From contig WARS01000029.1 in the NCBI GenBank assembly GCA_008933995.1, positions 15,189,131 through 15,253,130 on the forward strand: a stretch of DNA of 64,000 bases, given 5' to 3'. The stretch comes from Datnioides undecimradiatus (Eukaryota; Chordata; Actinopteri; Lobotiformes; Datnioididae). This document shows, piece by piece, positions 35,756 through 48,300 of this stretch. Each line of letters begins with the position of its first letter. Positions within the stretch are counted from its first letter, which is position 1. A model generated the notes under the pieces. The model worked only from the letters and a program-made list of their open reading frames with translations. It was not told the DNA's origin and did no database searches. The position numbers and the translations under genes are program-made.

Positions 35756-37900
35756 AAGAATGATCCACTGTAACCACAGCAGTTAATCATTTTGGAAAAA
35801 TCAATACAATTGGCTTTAAATGCAAAAAGAAGAAAAGCAAGCATCTGCAAAAACACACAGATATGAGCAAAGCCTGCACTGATTGTGAAATAACAGTCGG
35901 GGTCATCTGTTATGTAAAAAGAAGGGCAATTTACTGACTAACTAATGCTACCTACGCAGACAAGGAAAGGCTCATTTTGTTCCTGTCAATTGCTTTAATT
36001 CAATAAAGCAAGTCATTACACTTTGTTTTGTCCCGTAAGGACATGTTGTCTGTCTGACTAAATGTGACTCAAGAGCAACATAGTAAACAATGCACAATAT
36101 AGATAGTAAACAAACTAACAAAACTGATTAAAATATGATCTAAAGGTGCACTGAATGCCAAATTTTGAAAGACACCAGAGGCGGGAAGCTTACCTATAGG
36201 TTAGGTTCTGAGGAGAAAGAGGGTGAAAGTAAGATCCAGCCCAGTGAACTAAGAAAAACAACGTGTCTACTTCGATTACTACAAAGGATCTGTAGCTATG
36301 TTTAAATAAGAGAGTAATTTCATTTCACTAGCCAGGAAACCACAGTACAACAAACTGAAACTCCCCACGCAAACAGACCACCATCAGAAATGCTGCCACA
36401 ACACCACTACTGCCATCCCACCTTCTGCCAAACAGCCAATCGCTTCCTCTTTGTACACTGTAACTTGTTAGTATTAGAAGTTACTGATAAACCAGATGGA
36501 CTCGATGCATGGTGACAAATGAGCAAGAAGTTGGCTTCCTGCATATGTTCTGTCCCCTTAGCTGTCATAAAACAAATAACTGATCTGGCAACTCCTTGCA
36601 CAAAGTTGATATGAAGCATTTTTTTTACCTCTTGCCAAAATGAACAAAAATGTTTTAAAACTAATAGATGTAAGAGTAGTCAGATGGTAGATTTAATTCC
36701 CATAACTAAAAATATTTGAGTTTATTGCATCTCATCATACACCAAAGGTTCACTTAATTGTACTGTGACTTTCTGTATGTGGAGAGGTGACATAATTACC
36801 TCCTCACTCAGTAGTTTGCATGTATTTGTGGACCAAACCATGCTGTGAATACATCATGGCTCATTAGCAGCCATTACCTTGACAACGATGATTACAACTA
36901 AGAACAACAACATAGGTTACTTAAAACAGAGTCCTCAAACTATATTGTTCGTTAAAATGTAAAGAGAGTTTATTTGTAATGCACTTACAATCATTGACTG
37001 AGTAATATATTTGTTTAAAGCCTTGAGAAAATATAACAGGTTACTGTTGCACTTCTTGGTTAATTAATTGTTGAAAAATTAAGAAAAAAAATTGTTAACT
37101 CGACAGAAATACAATAGAAATAAGAGTTATTTATTTTTATGGTCAAGGATAAGTCCAATTTAGAGACTATTAAGTGACAAAACAAGTGACAAACGAGATT
37201 ACTTGAAGTGGATATACCACAATTTCCAGTTTCCATTAATATAATAAAAAGTTAAAATGAATAATTCGGTAGGCACAATGAAGTGACAACTGCAGCAGCA
37301 ACTTGAGTAATAGTAGATATAAGCTGGAAAATGGCATTAATTATGAATATTGTTTGAATATTGCATTGCATTGTATTGAATATTGATAATTTCATGTTTG
37401 CTGTTTAGTGCGTACACCTGACATTTGTCTGCGCTATCAGTGTGTGAGCAAAATACATATACCACCATGACTGATACTACCGATACATGACCGAACTACT
37501 AAATTTTATTTCAGTGGAATACTTCAACTCGTCACTACTAACTGCCTTTTGCACTTTACCCATGGTAGAGTACACGCCTCCTCCTGACTGCAACGCGGCG
37601 ACCACGGTAACGTGGCGGAGAAAATGAAGAAACGAAGCGCTCTCTTTGAGCCCCTTTACGTTTTCACAAAATTCCAGGGTAACGACCAGAAACGTTTTTA
37701 AAGTCAACAGATATCTTCCGTTCAAACGCCTAGAACATGTTTCAACTGTATGGCTTGAGCCCAAAATGCGAGATAATAGCTGAACTTTAAGTTTTTAAAT
37801 AATTTACAGTGAAATACACCAATTGTTGCAAACCGTGCTTCTTCGTGTAAGAGTTGTGGTTTCACAGCCAAGTGCGCACTTATCTCTAGTATAGACGATC
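35756..37900. other. Intergenic region between LINE and CKS gene
   Basis: This AT-rich spacer contains no coding exon that I could support. Open frames on the minus strand at 37477-37764 and 37722-37940 lie in the CKS upstream region and have no family resemblance. Confidence 0.5.
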
Positions 37901-37929
37901 TAAATGGATGGTGCTGTCCACGTGCTGCC

Positions 37930-38119
37930 TCTTTGGCCAATCAGATGAATGCGGGCAACCGTTGGGGCTTTGAATTGTCCTCTGAAAACAGCGGCAGATG
38001 ACAGCAGCTTGTTGCGCTCACAAATATTGCTGGTAGTTGGGTTTATGAGCTGTTAGCCACTTTACATCCCCGAAAACAGATTTCCGGACTTCAGCGTAGA
38101 CTGCTATCATTCGCTGAAA
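37930..38119 (+). promoter_or_regulatory. Cell-cycle type promoter of the CKS gene (CCAAT box and CHR-like element)
   Basis: A CCAAT box lies at 37937-37941 and a TTTGAA element, matching the consensus cell-cycle homology region (CHR), at 37969-37974. They are 32 bases apart. The coding start follows at 38120. CCAAT plus CHR without a TATA box is the arrangement of many G2/M genes controlled by NF-Y and the DREAM/MMB complexes, including mammalian CKS genes. The assignment rests on motif and spacing only. Confidence 0.5.
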
Positions 38120-39422
38120 ATGTCGAAAAAACAGATTTATTATTCTGACAAGTACAACGATGAAGAGTTCGAGTACAGGTATGATTAACGTTTTAGCATT
38201 GATTAACTTAGACGTTGTTTTCGAAAGTCCGTTACCCTAACGTCAACTCACGGTAAGCTCGGTGGGGTTAGCCTAACGTTACGTGGCTCAACAAAACGTT
38301 AAAGTTTGCTGGCAACCTCGTTTTGAAAACGATACGGCAGTGTTACAGGGCAGTAACGTTACAGAGAATGTAGTTTAGGTTAGCGTAAAGGTAAGTTTCT
38401 TAACGACCCTAAAACGAAACAAAACCATGCTAGCCATGCTAACTGTTACCTTAACGGTAGGAATGACGTAAAAATTACTGCAGAGTTGTTATGTTAAAAA
38501 AACAGAAACTTAGTTTTAGTTAGTAAGATGTGATTTCTGAGTCCTAACTCGACACTTTTCTTTTTCTTTCCACAGACATGTCGTGCTACCAAAGCAGCTG
38601 TCTAAACTGGTGCCGTCCTCCCACCTGATGACAGAAGAAGAGTGGAGGGGACTCGGAGTGCAACAGAGCCAGGGCTGGATTCACTACATGATCCACAAAC
38701 CAGGTCTGTAGATTCAAAGAGTAGCTTTACAGTTTTTAAGGTCTTGTCTGAAAACAGTGTTCATAATTCTGTGTATATTAAAAGAACTATTCATCATTAT
38801 ATAACAATTATCTCTATCCATACTGGTTGTGAAGAGATCCTCTCTTACTGTGTCCACAGAAGATGAGGGACAAGATACGGTGTATGACCATGCTTGACCA
38901 AAGCAACGTTTTTGGTTTCAGCTGTCTGAGTTAGTCAAAGATGCACTATATTTAGATTAAAAATTTCCTTTGTGTTCCTTTGCAGCAAGGAAATACTGTG
39001 ATTGAAATCCAAAAATGCAGTTTTGTACTTAAGATAACAAATTTGGAAAATACCTATTTGTTCTGCGTAACTCAAACTGCTGAAACCTCATTTTAGCTTT
39101 GACCGATTTGTACAATGCAGTGTAGTCATTGCCTACATTGTCATGTACTACGAAGGGATCTCTCCATGACCAGAATATGGAGCGAGGATGATTTTATTGA
39201 TCAGCAACTCCTGTTTTATGCTAACTGGATGTCAGCATGTGAATAATGTATTGTATTGATAGACACAAAAGGTGTCTGAACTTATTTTAAGTGCCAGGAC
39301 AGCAGCTATGTGCATGACACTGTACTGTTGAACTGTGGATGATGCTGACAGATGCTTCTTCTTTGCTTTACTCTACAGAGCCACACATACTGCTTTTCAG
39401 AAGACCTCTCCCAAAGGATTAA
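38120..39422 (+). CDS. cks2: Cyclin-dependent kinase regulatory subunit (CKS1/CKS2 family), complete
   Basis: Three coding exons, 38120-38178, 38576-38703 and 39379-39422, join in frame to 76 residues, the normal CKS size. The protein reads [21 protein letters not shown], then [20 protein letters not shown], then [20 protein letters not shown] and ends [10 protein letters not shown]. The anion-pocket residues (Lys4, Arg20, Trp54, Arg71 region) and the HxPEPH strand-exchange hinge are intact. CKS proteins bind CDK1/2 and act as phospho-adaptors for multisite phosphorylation; CKS1 also helps SCF-SKP2. The sequence mixes features: DEEFEYRH and QSQGW resemble CKS1B, while LSKLVP, EEEW and the PKD end resemble CKS2. 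The symbol is therefore provisional. Intact introns rule out a processed copy. It lies between shc2 and cimap1d. Confidence 0.93.
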
Positions 39423-39931
39423 ATGGGAACCATGTGTAAAATGCCTGCTATCACGTTTGCTGATTTGTATTGTCCTGGGACCATACAATTCTCCTACATA
39501 CATCTCTACATATGTTCAAATGTATTGTGCAGAAAACCCTTTAGTTGTATTGTTTTGTTTGTTTTTGTCTTTTCAAACTCCCTCAATTTTTAGAGGTAAT
39601 GAGAGGCAAATAGCTTGATTCCACTGTGAATGATAACCTTATGAACAATATGAAGGTGAAAGGTTGCCCCTCTATTGTGCATTTTATTACATTTTTTTTA
39701 AATGTCTTTTGATGCCATTTTGTTTTGAATGATTTCCTGAGTGGTTATACAGGCACAGGGTTTTATTTTACTCAAGCCCTTGATTTTTCCCAAAAGAGCT
39801 TTCTGTGTTTGGACATTTCCCGCTCTTTAAACTTGTGTTTGTGTTGTGTACATAATATTGTTTCTAGATATTATAAATATTGAAAGGCAGTCATGGTTGA
39901 TTTAACAAGTTATTTGTGGCTGAAAGAACAA

Positions 39932-39937
39932 AATAAA
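39932..39937 (+). terminator. Candidate poly(A) signal of the CKS gene
   Basis: AATAAA lies 510 bases after the CKS stop codon, followed by a T-rich stretch. It is only about 30 bases from the opposite-strand signals of cimap1d. Confidence 0.55.
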
Positions 39938-39963
39938 ATGTACTTTACATGTTTCCTCATGAT

Positions 39964-39987
39964 TTTATTTTTATTTATTTATTTATT
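39964..39987 (-). terminator. Candidate poly(A) signals of cimap1d
   Basis: A TTTATT cluster on the plus strand reads as several overlapping AATAAA signals on the minus strand. It lies 45-68 bases beyond the cimap1d stop codon (40032-40034). Confidence 0.55.
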
Positions 39988-40031
39988 TTTTTTTTAGAAT
40001 TATGTTTCTGTACTTTTGAGACAAATGATGT

Positions 40032-41843
40032 TCAGTCAGAAATATGGACAACTAGCGGAGTAACAAATTCTGAGTGTCTGATGCCCAGAGAGTAAGCTGG
40101 TGCCCGAGCCTTGTGAACTGTCACTTTCTCTGGGTTATAAGTTCCAGGGCCGGGTTTCTTGGTGGTATCTCTGGGTAAGTTGTGACGTCCTAGCATGGAA
40201 AATGCTGGCTGTCGGGGTAGATAAATGCTTGGGTCTGTACTGTTGTACCTGCAAGGCCCTGGCGTCTTGGCTAAATCGACAGTTGGTCCTCCTGTGCTGT
40301 AACTACCTGACATTGTGTAGCTTGCGCTGGATGGCTTGTTAGGGACTTGAGGGCCCATGAGAGGAGGGAGACAGTACTTGTTAGGTGCAGGTACTGAGTC
40401 GATGCCTCTGTAGTGTGTACGAGAGCTCATTGTGTAGGATGGAGGTCTGCGCTGGAGGTTGCATGGCGGGGTTTTCTCAGGGCTGTAAGCACCTGGTCCA
40501 GGTGTCTGGAATTGCTCCTCTAGTGAACAGAAAATGGTTGAACGATATAAACCATCAACACCATATGTTAGAGTGTATACTTAAAGGATTGTCAGTTGTA
40601 GCAGCTGACAGTTGATCTCTGGAAGTCAACAACAGATGTTTTGTGGAACTTACTCTCTTGTTTCATTCGGCCCAGTATTGAGTATGCAGGTGTGCCATCC
40701 CTCCCAAAACGTGTGATTTTTGCCTCAATATGATACTGAGGCCCTGGACTTGAGTCAACACAGTACACTGCAGGGAAAGCAAACATTTATGATCAGTTTA
40801 GCAATAATGTATCTGTTTGGTTCAATCATGAAGTGGTCCTACAAACAAACTGGTTACATGAATTTAAGGTGAAAAAATAACTACAAATATAATGTGTTGT
40901 CTCCCCCTAGTGGCTTTACTTTGACATTACACTACTTAGGATGTATACGGCTACTGATGTAAGTAGATTAAATCATTTTGAAAGGACCAACACATCAATA
41001 ATAGTAACTATGCATTGTATATAACTCATCATTGTAAGGTTTTGTATGTATGGTTGATTCTTAGGTCTGCATTATTTTGTTTATGTTTAATTACACTAAT
41101 AACAAATGTTTCCTCTAGCATCATGATAATCTAATGAGAAGAACTCACTACTGTCACTCATCCTGCCATGAAAAGAATAGGCGGGGCTGGTTGGCTTGGT
41201 GAAATCATGGCCAATATATCCAATGGTAGGAGGAAGCCCATAGCGGCCAGGTCCTGGTCCTGGTGAAATCACACACGTACACATCACATGCAATAAAACA
41301 TATTTACAGTGACACAGATGTGCAGTGAGGTTGATTTAAAGTGGCTTCAGTGACCTTCTGCAGCTGGTCTGTTCCCAACTGCAGCCAGTATGAGTGTACA
41401 ATTTCTATTCTTTTGAAGAAGAACCAGAAAAACTGGCCACTTATTTCACTATCTGATATCATTCTGCCCAGAGACCTTTTGATTAGCTGCCAATTACTGT
41501 ATCTGACTGTTGATCAGGTCATGTATCCTGAATAAGAAAAAAAAAAAAACAGCTTAGAAGGCCAATGCAGCACACATGAAGAAGACACAACCTAGGGCAA
41601 TGCATTACATCAGCATACAAGTGTTCTGGAGCATGTGCACAAGTCGAGCAAGTGGAAGCATTTTTCAAAGAAAGGAGCGAGTTGTGGCAGGTCTGCACAT
41701 CTGAAAAATCCTCTACTATGCTCAAGTCTTAAAGTTATGAAATGACCAAAAGTGACCCACTGGAACATAGATAATTGAGCTCATAATCTATTGTCAAACT
41801 TACCTCTTTCTCTTCCTGCAATTACTGGGTATTTTTTCTCCAT
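40032..41843 (-). CDS. cimap1d: cimap1d (odf3l2), SHIPPO-repeat axonemal/sperm-tail protein
   Basis: Coding exons, 5' to 3': 41843-41804, 41259-41149, 40767-40654, 40519-40032, giving 250 residues in consistent phase. The protein is a chain of SHIPPO/STPGP repeats: [57 protein letters not shown] and [11 protein letters not shown]. Between them are PAYS-type strands ([26 protein letters not shown]). The end, [16 protein letters not shown], and the segment GYIGHD match ODF3L2 better than ODF3 or ODF3L1 as I recall them. Such proteins sit in or on ciliary and sperm axonemal microtubules. In human, ODF3L2 lies next to SHC2, as here. The start at 41843 is the first plausible ATG, but an in-frame extension reaches back to an acceptor-like site near 41900, so a further 5' exon is possible. 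Confidence 0.88.
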
Positions 41844-44800
41844 TGAACTGTTTGCAGGAGCAACGGACACTTCTTTAAGGGAATCCCTTAATTGTAGCAA
41901 TACTACAAAGATATTTATAAAACATGTCAAACCATAAGAAGAAGAAGCTGGCCAAAGGCTAAAGATGAATGATAACTGTCAACTCTAAAATCAACCTTTA
42001 AGGCATCTTCCCACAGGTAGTTCACCCATTCATCCAGGACTGAGGCAGGCTGCATATTTTTAAACAGTCATCAGATGAGCACCTCAGTGTTTAATCCATG
42101 TCAGTCTTGGTCGTCTTTCTTCAGATTTCAGAATTGCTTCTCCAGGATCTAGCATCACCAATGATCTGGCTTAGAGTGAAACCCAGGACGCCGGATGATT
42201 CAGAATCAATCCCTTATTTCCTCTGAAAACAATCAGGAAACCTGAGACGTATAATACATATCAAAGTGTTGACAGCAGAGCAGACTCCACACTGGAGAGG
42301 GGTTTTGTCTATCTGTCCTGTTTGTCCCTTTGTCCAAGTCCTCCATCTGTGGTGGCTTGGACAGGTGAATAGTCTCTCCTCCACAGAGGTGGATGTATAG
42401 GTGCACTCAGCTGGTGCTTAGAAACAATGTCATCACTCCGATTCACTCGCATGTAACGCTAGCTCCCCCCAGCAAACCATGAAACCAAGATCCCTCTCTC
42501 CCTCCTTTCTCTTTTCACTCTTTCTGTTCATCGCAGTGTGGAGACGCAATATCACTCTTCAGCCATGCATGCGGTAACCACGGAGACTACTGTGGATAGG
42601 TTGCTGCAGTCTGGTCTTCTGCTCTGCTGGCTTATTGTCACTGCAGAAACAATGCTTTTTTTCCATTTAGACTGAAGGAGTATATCCTTCTGCATGTGCT
42701 CAGAGCGTACACAGTAAAGAGTCTGTACAGTTTCATAACTTTTACCACTATTTTTACATCAAATGTGATTATATACTGTACAGCCTGGGCAGTGCACTCT
42801 GTATTATACAACCTTCAAAGCCCCAACACAGATACAGGGTCAGATGCAGTGCAGCACACCTGGAGCAGTACTTTCATTTGGCAGGCCCCATTGAGTTTCC
42901 AACAAACAACCCTATGGTTTCTCATCTCTAACTTAGGGTCAAACCGATTACCCAGATGCAGTTACAGTTTAGCCCTCTTAGATGTCCCCTGATCCCAGAG
43001 ATGATTTGTAGTTGGGATTTTTAAGGACTCGTGTAGAGGCCTGAGCTACCAGAGGCCACAGTAACCGAGAGGGTCGACAAGTGACATGTGCAGAAAACAA
43101 ACATTAAACATTAAACAGGCTCTAACTCTCTCCCGGGCTGCTGCTTTGGTAACCTGAATCTGTTGTTAGCAGCTACACAAACAGAAACATTGCACATCAA
43201 ACCAAAGAGATGTATACAGTGTGCACAAAACTGACACATACACACGTACGTACATGCTTTCTGTCTCCAACACAGAAGCATACCAGGGGTCAGAGAGTCA
43301 GTTATCAAAGCAGAGGGCCCTCTGAAGCAGCAGGGTTGTAATACAGCTCACTGCTGACAGGAAATTATCTCCAGACTTAACTAGCCTTTCAAAGGAAATG
43401 GAGCAACACAGCGTTCATAAACAACTGCACTGCAGCTCCTCGGCACATATTGTGCTGCATCTGCAGAGATCACATTGTTCTTAAAAGGCATTTCTTTCCA
43501 ACAGTTGTTACAGCCCAATCTGAAACAGAGGCAGGATTTAAGCAGCGTTTTAACCCAAACTGCCAGTATAAATGACTGGACGGTTGAGAAAGTCTTGTCT
43601 GTTTATGAGCCACAGCATCAAAACCATCAAAGTGCGAAAGCAACTAATCAAAACCTTGGACTGTATACAAATTTTATTCTCGTTTGTTTCAAAAAGCACA
43701 ATATTTGATATGAATAGGGGCTACATTTGATCAAATTTGGTACATTTACAGGAATTCAAAACTTCATTCTTGATTTTTAAGTTGATTGCTTCACGAATCA
43801 AAATGGAACAAAAACAAAATAGCTTATGAACTGTACAATCAAATCTCAAGGTAGGTAAGGTGAACGGTGACTTGAAAGTAGATGATGTTTTCAGAAACAT
43901 TTGTGCTGGCGCGTTGTAGCAGACCAGTGGTCGTCAGATGTGTATCGTACAACTGGTAAGTTCCTGGTTTGAGTTGGCCAGAGACCTGTGTTGCATGTCA
44001 GTCCTCTTCTCTTTCCTTATGTTTCCTGTCAATCTCTACTGTGCTGTCTAATAAAGGCAAAAGAAAAATCTTCAAAATGAAAAACATTAGAGCTTATGTT
44101 TCTGTAAAGCATATGGTTAGCATATGTCTTCTTCCAGCAGGATACCAGCACAGGAATTTCATCAAACATTTCAATAATTGGGTTAAAGCTTGCTATGAAA
44201 GAAAAAAAAAGCCTTTGACAGCACATATCTTTTGTTTGAACTCAGAGAACCACAAGGGTGAAAAAAAGACTGTACGGGTGGGAAACAACAAAATAAAAAT
44301 AAAAATAAAAATGATATGACCTCTAGCTACAAATAAATACCACAGATAGAAAATATAACAAAATATTTTGCTTAAAGGTGTAATTACAAACATAAATACT
44401 TGATTATTTCTTCTAGTGATTATAAAGGCAGTACAGTGAATAACAAAGATGCTATGGTGCCTATTGGTGACTAGGAGTCTGGAGGAAGAAAAATTAAAGT
44501 CTGGGGGACACTAGCTTTTAATAGCACTCAGACACACATCCAACCTCACACACACACACACACACACGTATAATTGTATAAATGCATCCACACAGACTCC
44601 ATTCATATTACCTCATAACACTCACACACACACTCTCATTCTCCAGACTCCACCATCTCTTCCTTTCAGGCTGAGCAAGTCCCAAGTCTCTCTTCTCTTT
44701 CCATTCACTAGCATATTCACAAATAATGTACAATTTGGAGGTGGGTATGGCTTCACTGTGTGAACGTTTCTGTGGATGACAAGAAAACAGGACACACTTT

Positions 44801-45095
44801 CATTGAAGATCAACTCAGATACTGTAAAAACACATTGAACTGAGCAATACGAATCTCTATTAAAAACCTATGGAGAGACTATGTTGTTACTATAACATTA
44901 TGATCAGGGACAAAGCGTCATAACTGCAAATGAGGCCCAAATGCCTAAATAAATAAATTAAATGACTACTTGTGTTCCATGATAAAGCTGAAGCCTAAGA
45001 CTGAGACCTCAGTTCTAAGAGCTACAGACAGGATAAGGAACTTATCTTTTCATGAGATTTGTTAACAGTAATGAACATATAGAAAGACGCCAACA
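41844..45095. other. Intergenic region between cimap1d and cpamd8
   Basis: No coding exon was found. The region probably contains the cimap1d promoter and the cpamd8 3' UTR. A SINE-like repeat lies at 43915-44065 and a CA run at 44548-44568. A minus-strand AATAAA candidate is at about 43674, far from the cpamd8 stop, so the cpamd8 transcript end was not placed. Confidence 0.5.
43915..44065 (+). repeat. tRNA-derived SINE-like repeat (degenerate)
   Basis: A tRNA B-box-like sequence ('ggtttgagttggccag') is followed by 'gcatgtcagtcctcttctct', a CT-rich stretch ending 'tttcctgtcaatctctactg', and the tail 'tctaataaaggcaaaag'. This order is typical of tRNA-derived SINEs in fish. The 5' end is diverged and its limit is approximate. 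Confidence 0.45.
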
Positions 45096-45340
45096 TTAAC
45101 CTTGAAACATGCAAAGAGAGTGATATAGCAGATCGTACCATCGCTCAGGGGTGTTTTTTGTGTCCAGTGTGGGTAGCTGGGTATGTGCTGGCAGGAGCAC
45201 CTTCTGCTCAACATCCCCTCCACCTTCAGGAAGGTCAAAATGGTCCCCTCCATCTGCATCAGCAAGAAAAGGCTCAGAATCTGGGTCATATTCATAAGAG
45301 TAGTAGGACACCTCTGCCATGGACCCCTGCTCCTCTTCAC
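45096..45340 (-). other. cpamd8: Terminal cpamd8 exon encoding an acidic, tyrosine-rich tail
   Basis: The exon encodes 80 residues and a TAA stop. It contains [16 protein letters not shown] and [16 protein letters not shown] before ending SLCMFQG. The acceptor is a clear CTCTCTGCAG, and the phase agrees with the preceding exon (47533-47607). A GTACGA inside the exon could act as a donor to a further exon, so the final 15 or so residues are less certain. Confidence 0.65.
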
Positions 45341-48300
45341 CTGCAGAGAGCAGATCAACAAATAAGAGCTTGTAGCGAAAAAGGTAAGTACTGAATGGTT
45401 GATAACAATATCTGACATACATGGTGACTTGATTTAGATGCTGCAGATTAAAGAACTGGGTGTTGTGGAGTTTTTGACCATTTGTAGTGTTACGTAGCAG
45501 TGTTGCTTATGTGTCCCTAATTTGTCTAAGAACACATACACATACATGTGGTCTGCTACACAGTCCACTAGTCCACTCTAGTCCACTGAGGCAGGGAAGA
45601 TGAAGGTACCCACCAGTGAACATTTACAGTGTTTGCAAGAACCTTAAAGGCATACCCAAAGCTTTATAGTAAGAAACACTAATTGTAAACAGAACTTTTG
45701 TTTGTTTACAAAAAAACCTGCACAGTGCACCTTTAATATCATGTACATTATGCAGCAATACCCCATGACAGACAGTAGGGGTCCCTCCCTGCTTAAAATG
45801 TTGTATTCTCATATGTCATGCAACTCTAAAAATCACACTTTGTGGATAAAGGCACAGCTTTATTACATGTTCATTCTACTACAAATACTTACTATGGGTC
45901 CACTATGACTGGATTTTATAATTAGAGGTCTGTGGTACACATTGGACTTTATAGTAAGATCTAAACACGCTCACACAAAAAATAAATATTTGATTCCTAA
46001 AGTGGATAATTAAAAGTTAATATGGCTAAAGTCTATGCACATTAAGGAAACTGTCCTCTTGAATGAAGCCTGCAAGTCTGTGTATCCATCATACTCTATG
46101 TTGTCCTCTGGTAGAAGTTCACTAATAAGACAAGTCTACACAGGGACACTAATTCCAGAGCTTCAGCTTCCTCCGCTGTTCCAGTGGAAACTGTCATTTC
46201 CTTGGCACAACCCGCCTTCACCTAATACACTCTCAGTGCACTTAGCGGGCATGTCGTCAACGTTCTAATGGTTTACAATGACAGTGTTTTTACAGTGCTT
46301 ATTCAATCTAATCATCCCAGGGTAATCAAATTGTAGCCAAGCGTGTGTGTGTGTGTGTGTGTGAAGGCATGCTTGCATGTGTGAGCATGAAATACGCGTA
46401 TGTGTGCGCATATATATATATATATATATATATGTTTGTGTGTTTGAGTGAATAACAGCATTCCTGCGGTGAGTGTGAAGCATTAGCTTTTGTACTAAGG
46501 AGACCTTTGACTGAGTGCAGCTTTGTGAGCCGCAGCTACTGGGAGCTGCAGGCTGAGAAACAAGTCAGTGCAGGCTGTGCCACATCACACACACACACCT
46601 ATACACAACTGAAACACTCATATGCAGACTTGAAAGTTTTTAACCAGTAAAAGCTCACGTAACTACATATGGTCCAGGAACACACAGTGTGCATGTGCAG
46701 TATGCACACTACAGCAACTTGTGAATGACTGCAGTGCCTTTTTATGTTTTCCTTGCCAAATGTAACACAGCTACATCCTCCCTCCACACGCAGCCAAACA
46801 TCCTATCAGGAATTCTCTGGCTGCCTCTCTGGAAGTGGCAGCTGACCTAAGCTCATGGCAGAGCAACAATCAAGCTTGCGGCGGGAAACCTATCCACCTA
46901 TTTATCACACCGACTGTAGACATGATGTGGTGGTAGGGGAATGTGCTGCCACACACCACACCTGCGTATCTACTTTCTTCTTCTCATCCTTTCTCTCCTT
47001 CAGCCCTGCTCTTTTCCCCCCTTTCTTCTTTCATCTTGTCTCCTACTCATCACTCTTTGACTATCTTCACCCCCTTTCTTTTCTCAGTTCTATGGCCCCC
47101 ACACAACCTTTCATCTCTTTGTCTCTCACTCTTTTTTCATCCTGCCCTTGTGAACTCTCATTCTCTACTTCACTTCAGAAATCACATAGATCTTGCGTCA
47201 GTTGTTACATGCAAATGACATATGACGTGCCTGAAATATCGACCCTATACATTTACATTTCGCTGACACGGAAACAGAGATTGACCTATAAAGGATGCAG
47301 AATCAGCTGTACCAATCAGAGCAGTAGATTTAACATCCTGCTGACTCTCTGAACATGTGCACAATCAAGACAAGTGATAAGTGAAGAAGTAAAAGCCACT
47401 GTAGAAAGGTGGTGCCTCTGCAGCTGGCAGAAAGAGGGAGGGTTGGAGACCAAGAGAGAGTAATGTAAAAATTGAGAGGAGAGTGTATGGGGGAGATAGG
47501 AGGTGACCCAAAGTTACAGTAGATTAAGTTACCTGTATGCACAGGCACCGAAGGCTGCTCAGTTTCCTGGCTTGCTATTGGTTGTCTGTCGTCCACTGTG
47601 GCCTCCACTGGAAATACAAACATATACAAACACACACACACGTTAGATTATTCAAGTTTAACTCGCTGCCATTGCACCAAAAAAAAAAAAAAAAAAATAG
47701 TAATGAATTCAACAGAGTTTTAGTGTTGCATAATCTAAATACTGCCCAGAAGCATTATCCACCCCACTGAGCAACACTTCTTGGCAAAACAATGATGTAC
47801 ACTCAGTCTCAACAGAGGCCTACATTAAAAACTTTCCAAAAATAGCTGGGGCCAAACCATAGCCAGAGGGACCATGTGTGGAAACAAATCGTATCTTTTT
47901 CCTTTTCAAAACAGGGAAATGGTGGCATGAATCTCCCCCGCGCAACCATACACAAACAAACAAGGTCAGGGAGCTTGAAACAAAAATACGATTCTTTTGA
48001 TAATCTACAGCATGAACCACTTGGCACAAACTGAGGTCTTTTCCCACCAAAGTTTTGTCTATGCCTTTTCCCAATCTGCTCCACAACATGAAGGCTCCTT
48101 TGTTGTTGGGCTGTGCGTCGGAAAGGAATGTGACAAGGATTTCAAAGGGCTGGACAAAAGCACTCTGTCATTTGGAGAGAGCCCTGTAATACAGCAGAGA
48201 GCGAGAGAGGGTGGGGGGCAGGGTAGAAGGATGGAGGGTGTTGGGGGGTGGTATAGCGGGTAACCCCCCCTTAGAAAACTCATCCAGTAATCAGCTCAAC

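Noticed and set aside
38120-39422. CKS gene as a processed pseudogene
   Set aside because: It has two introns with proper splice sites, an intact frame and a promoter-like upstream region.
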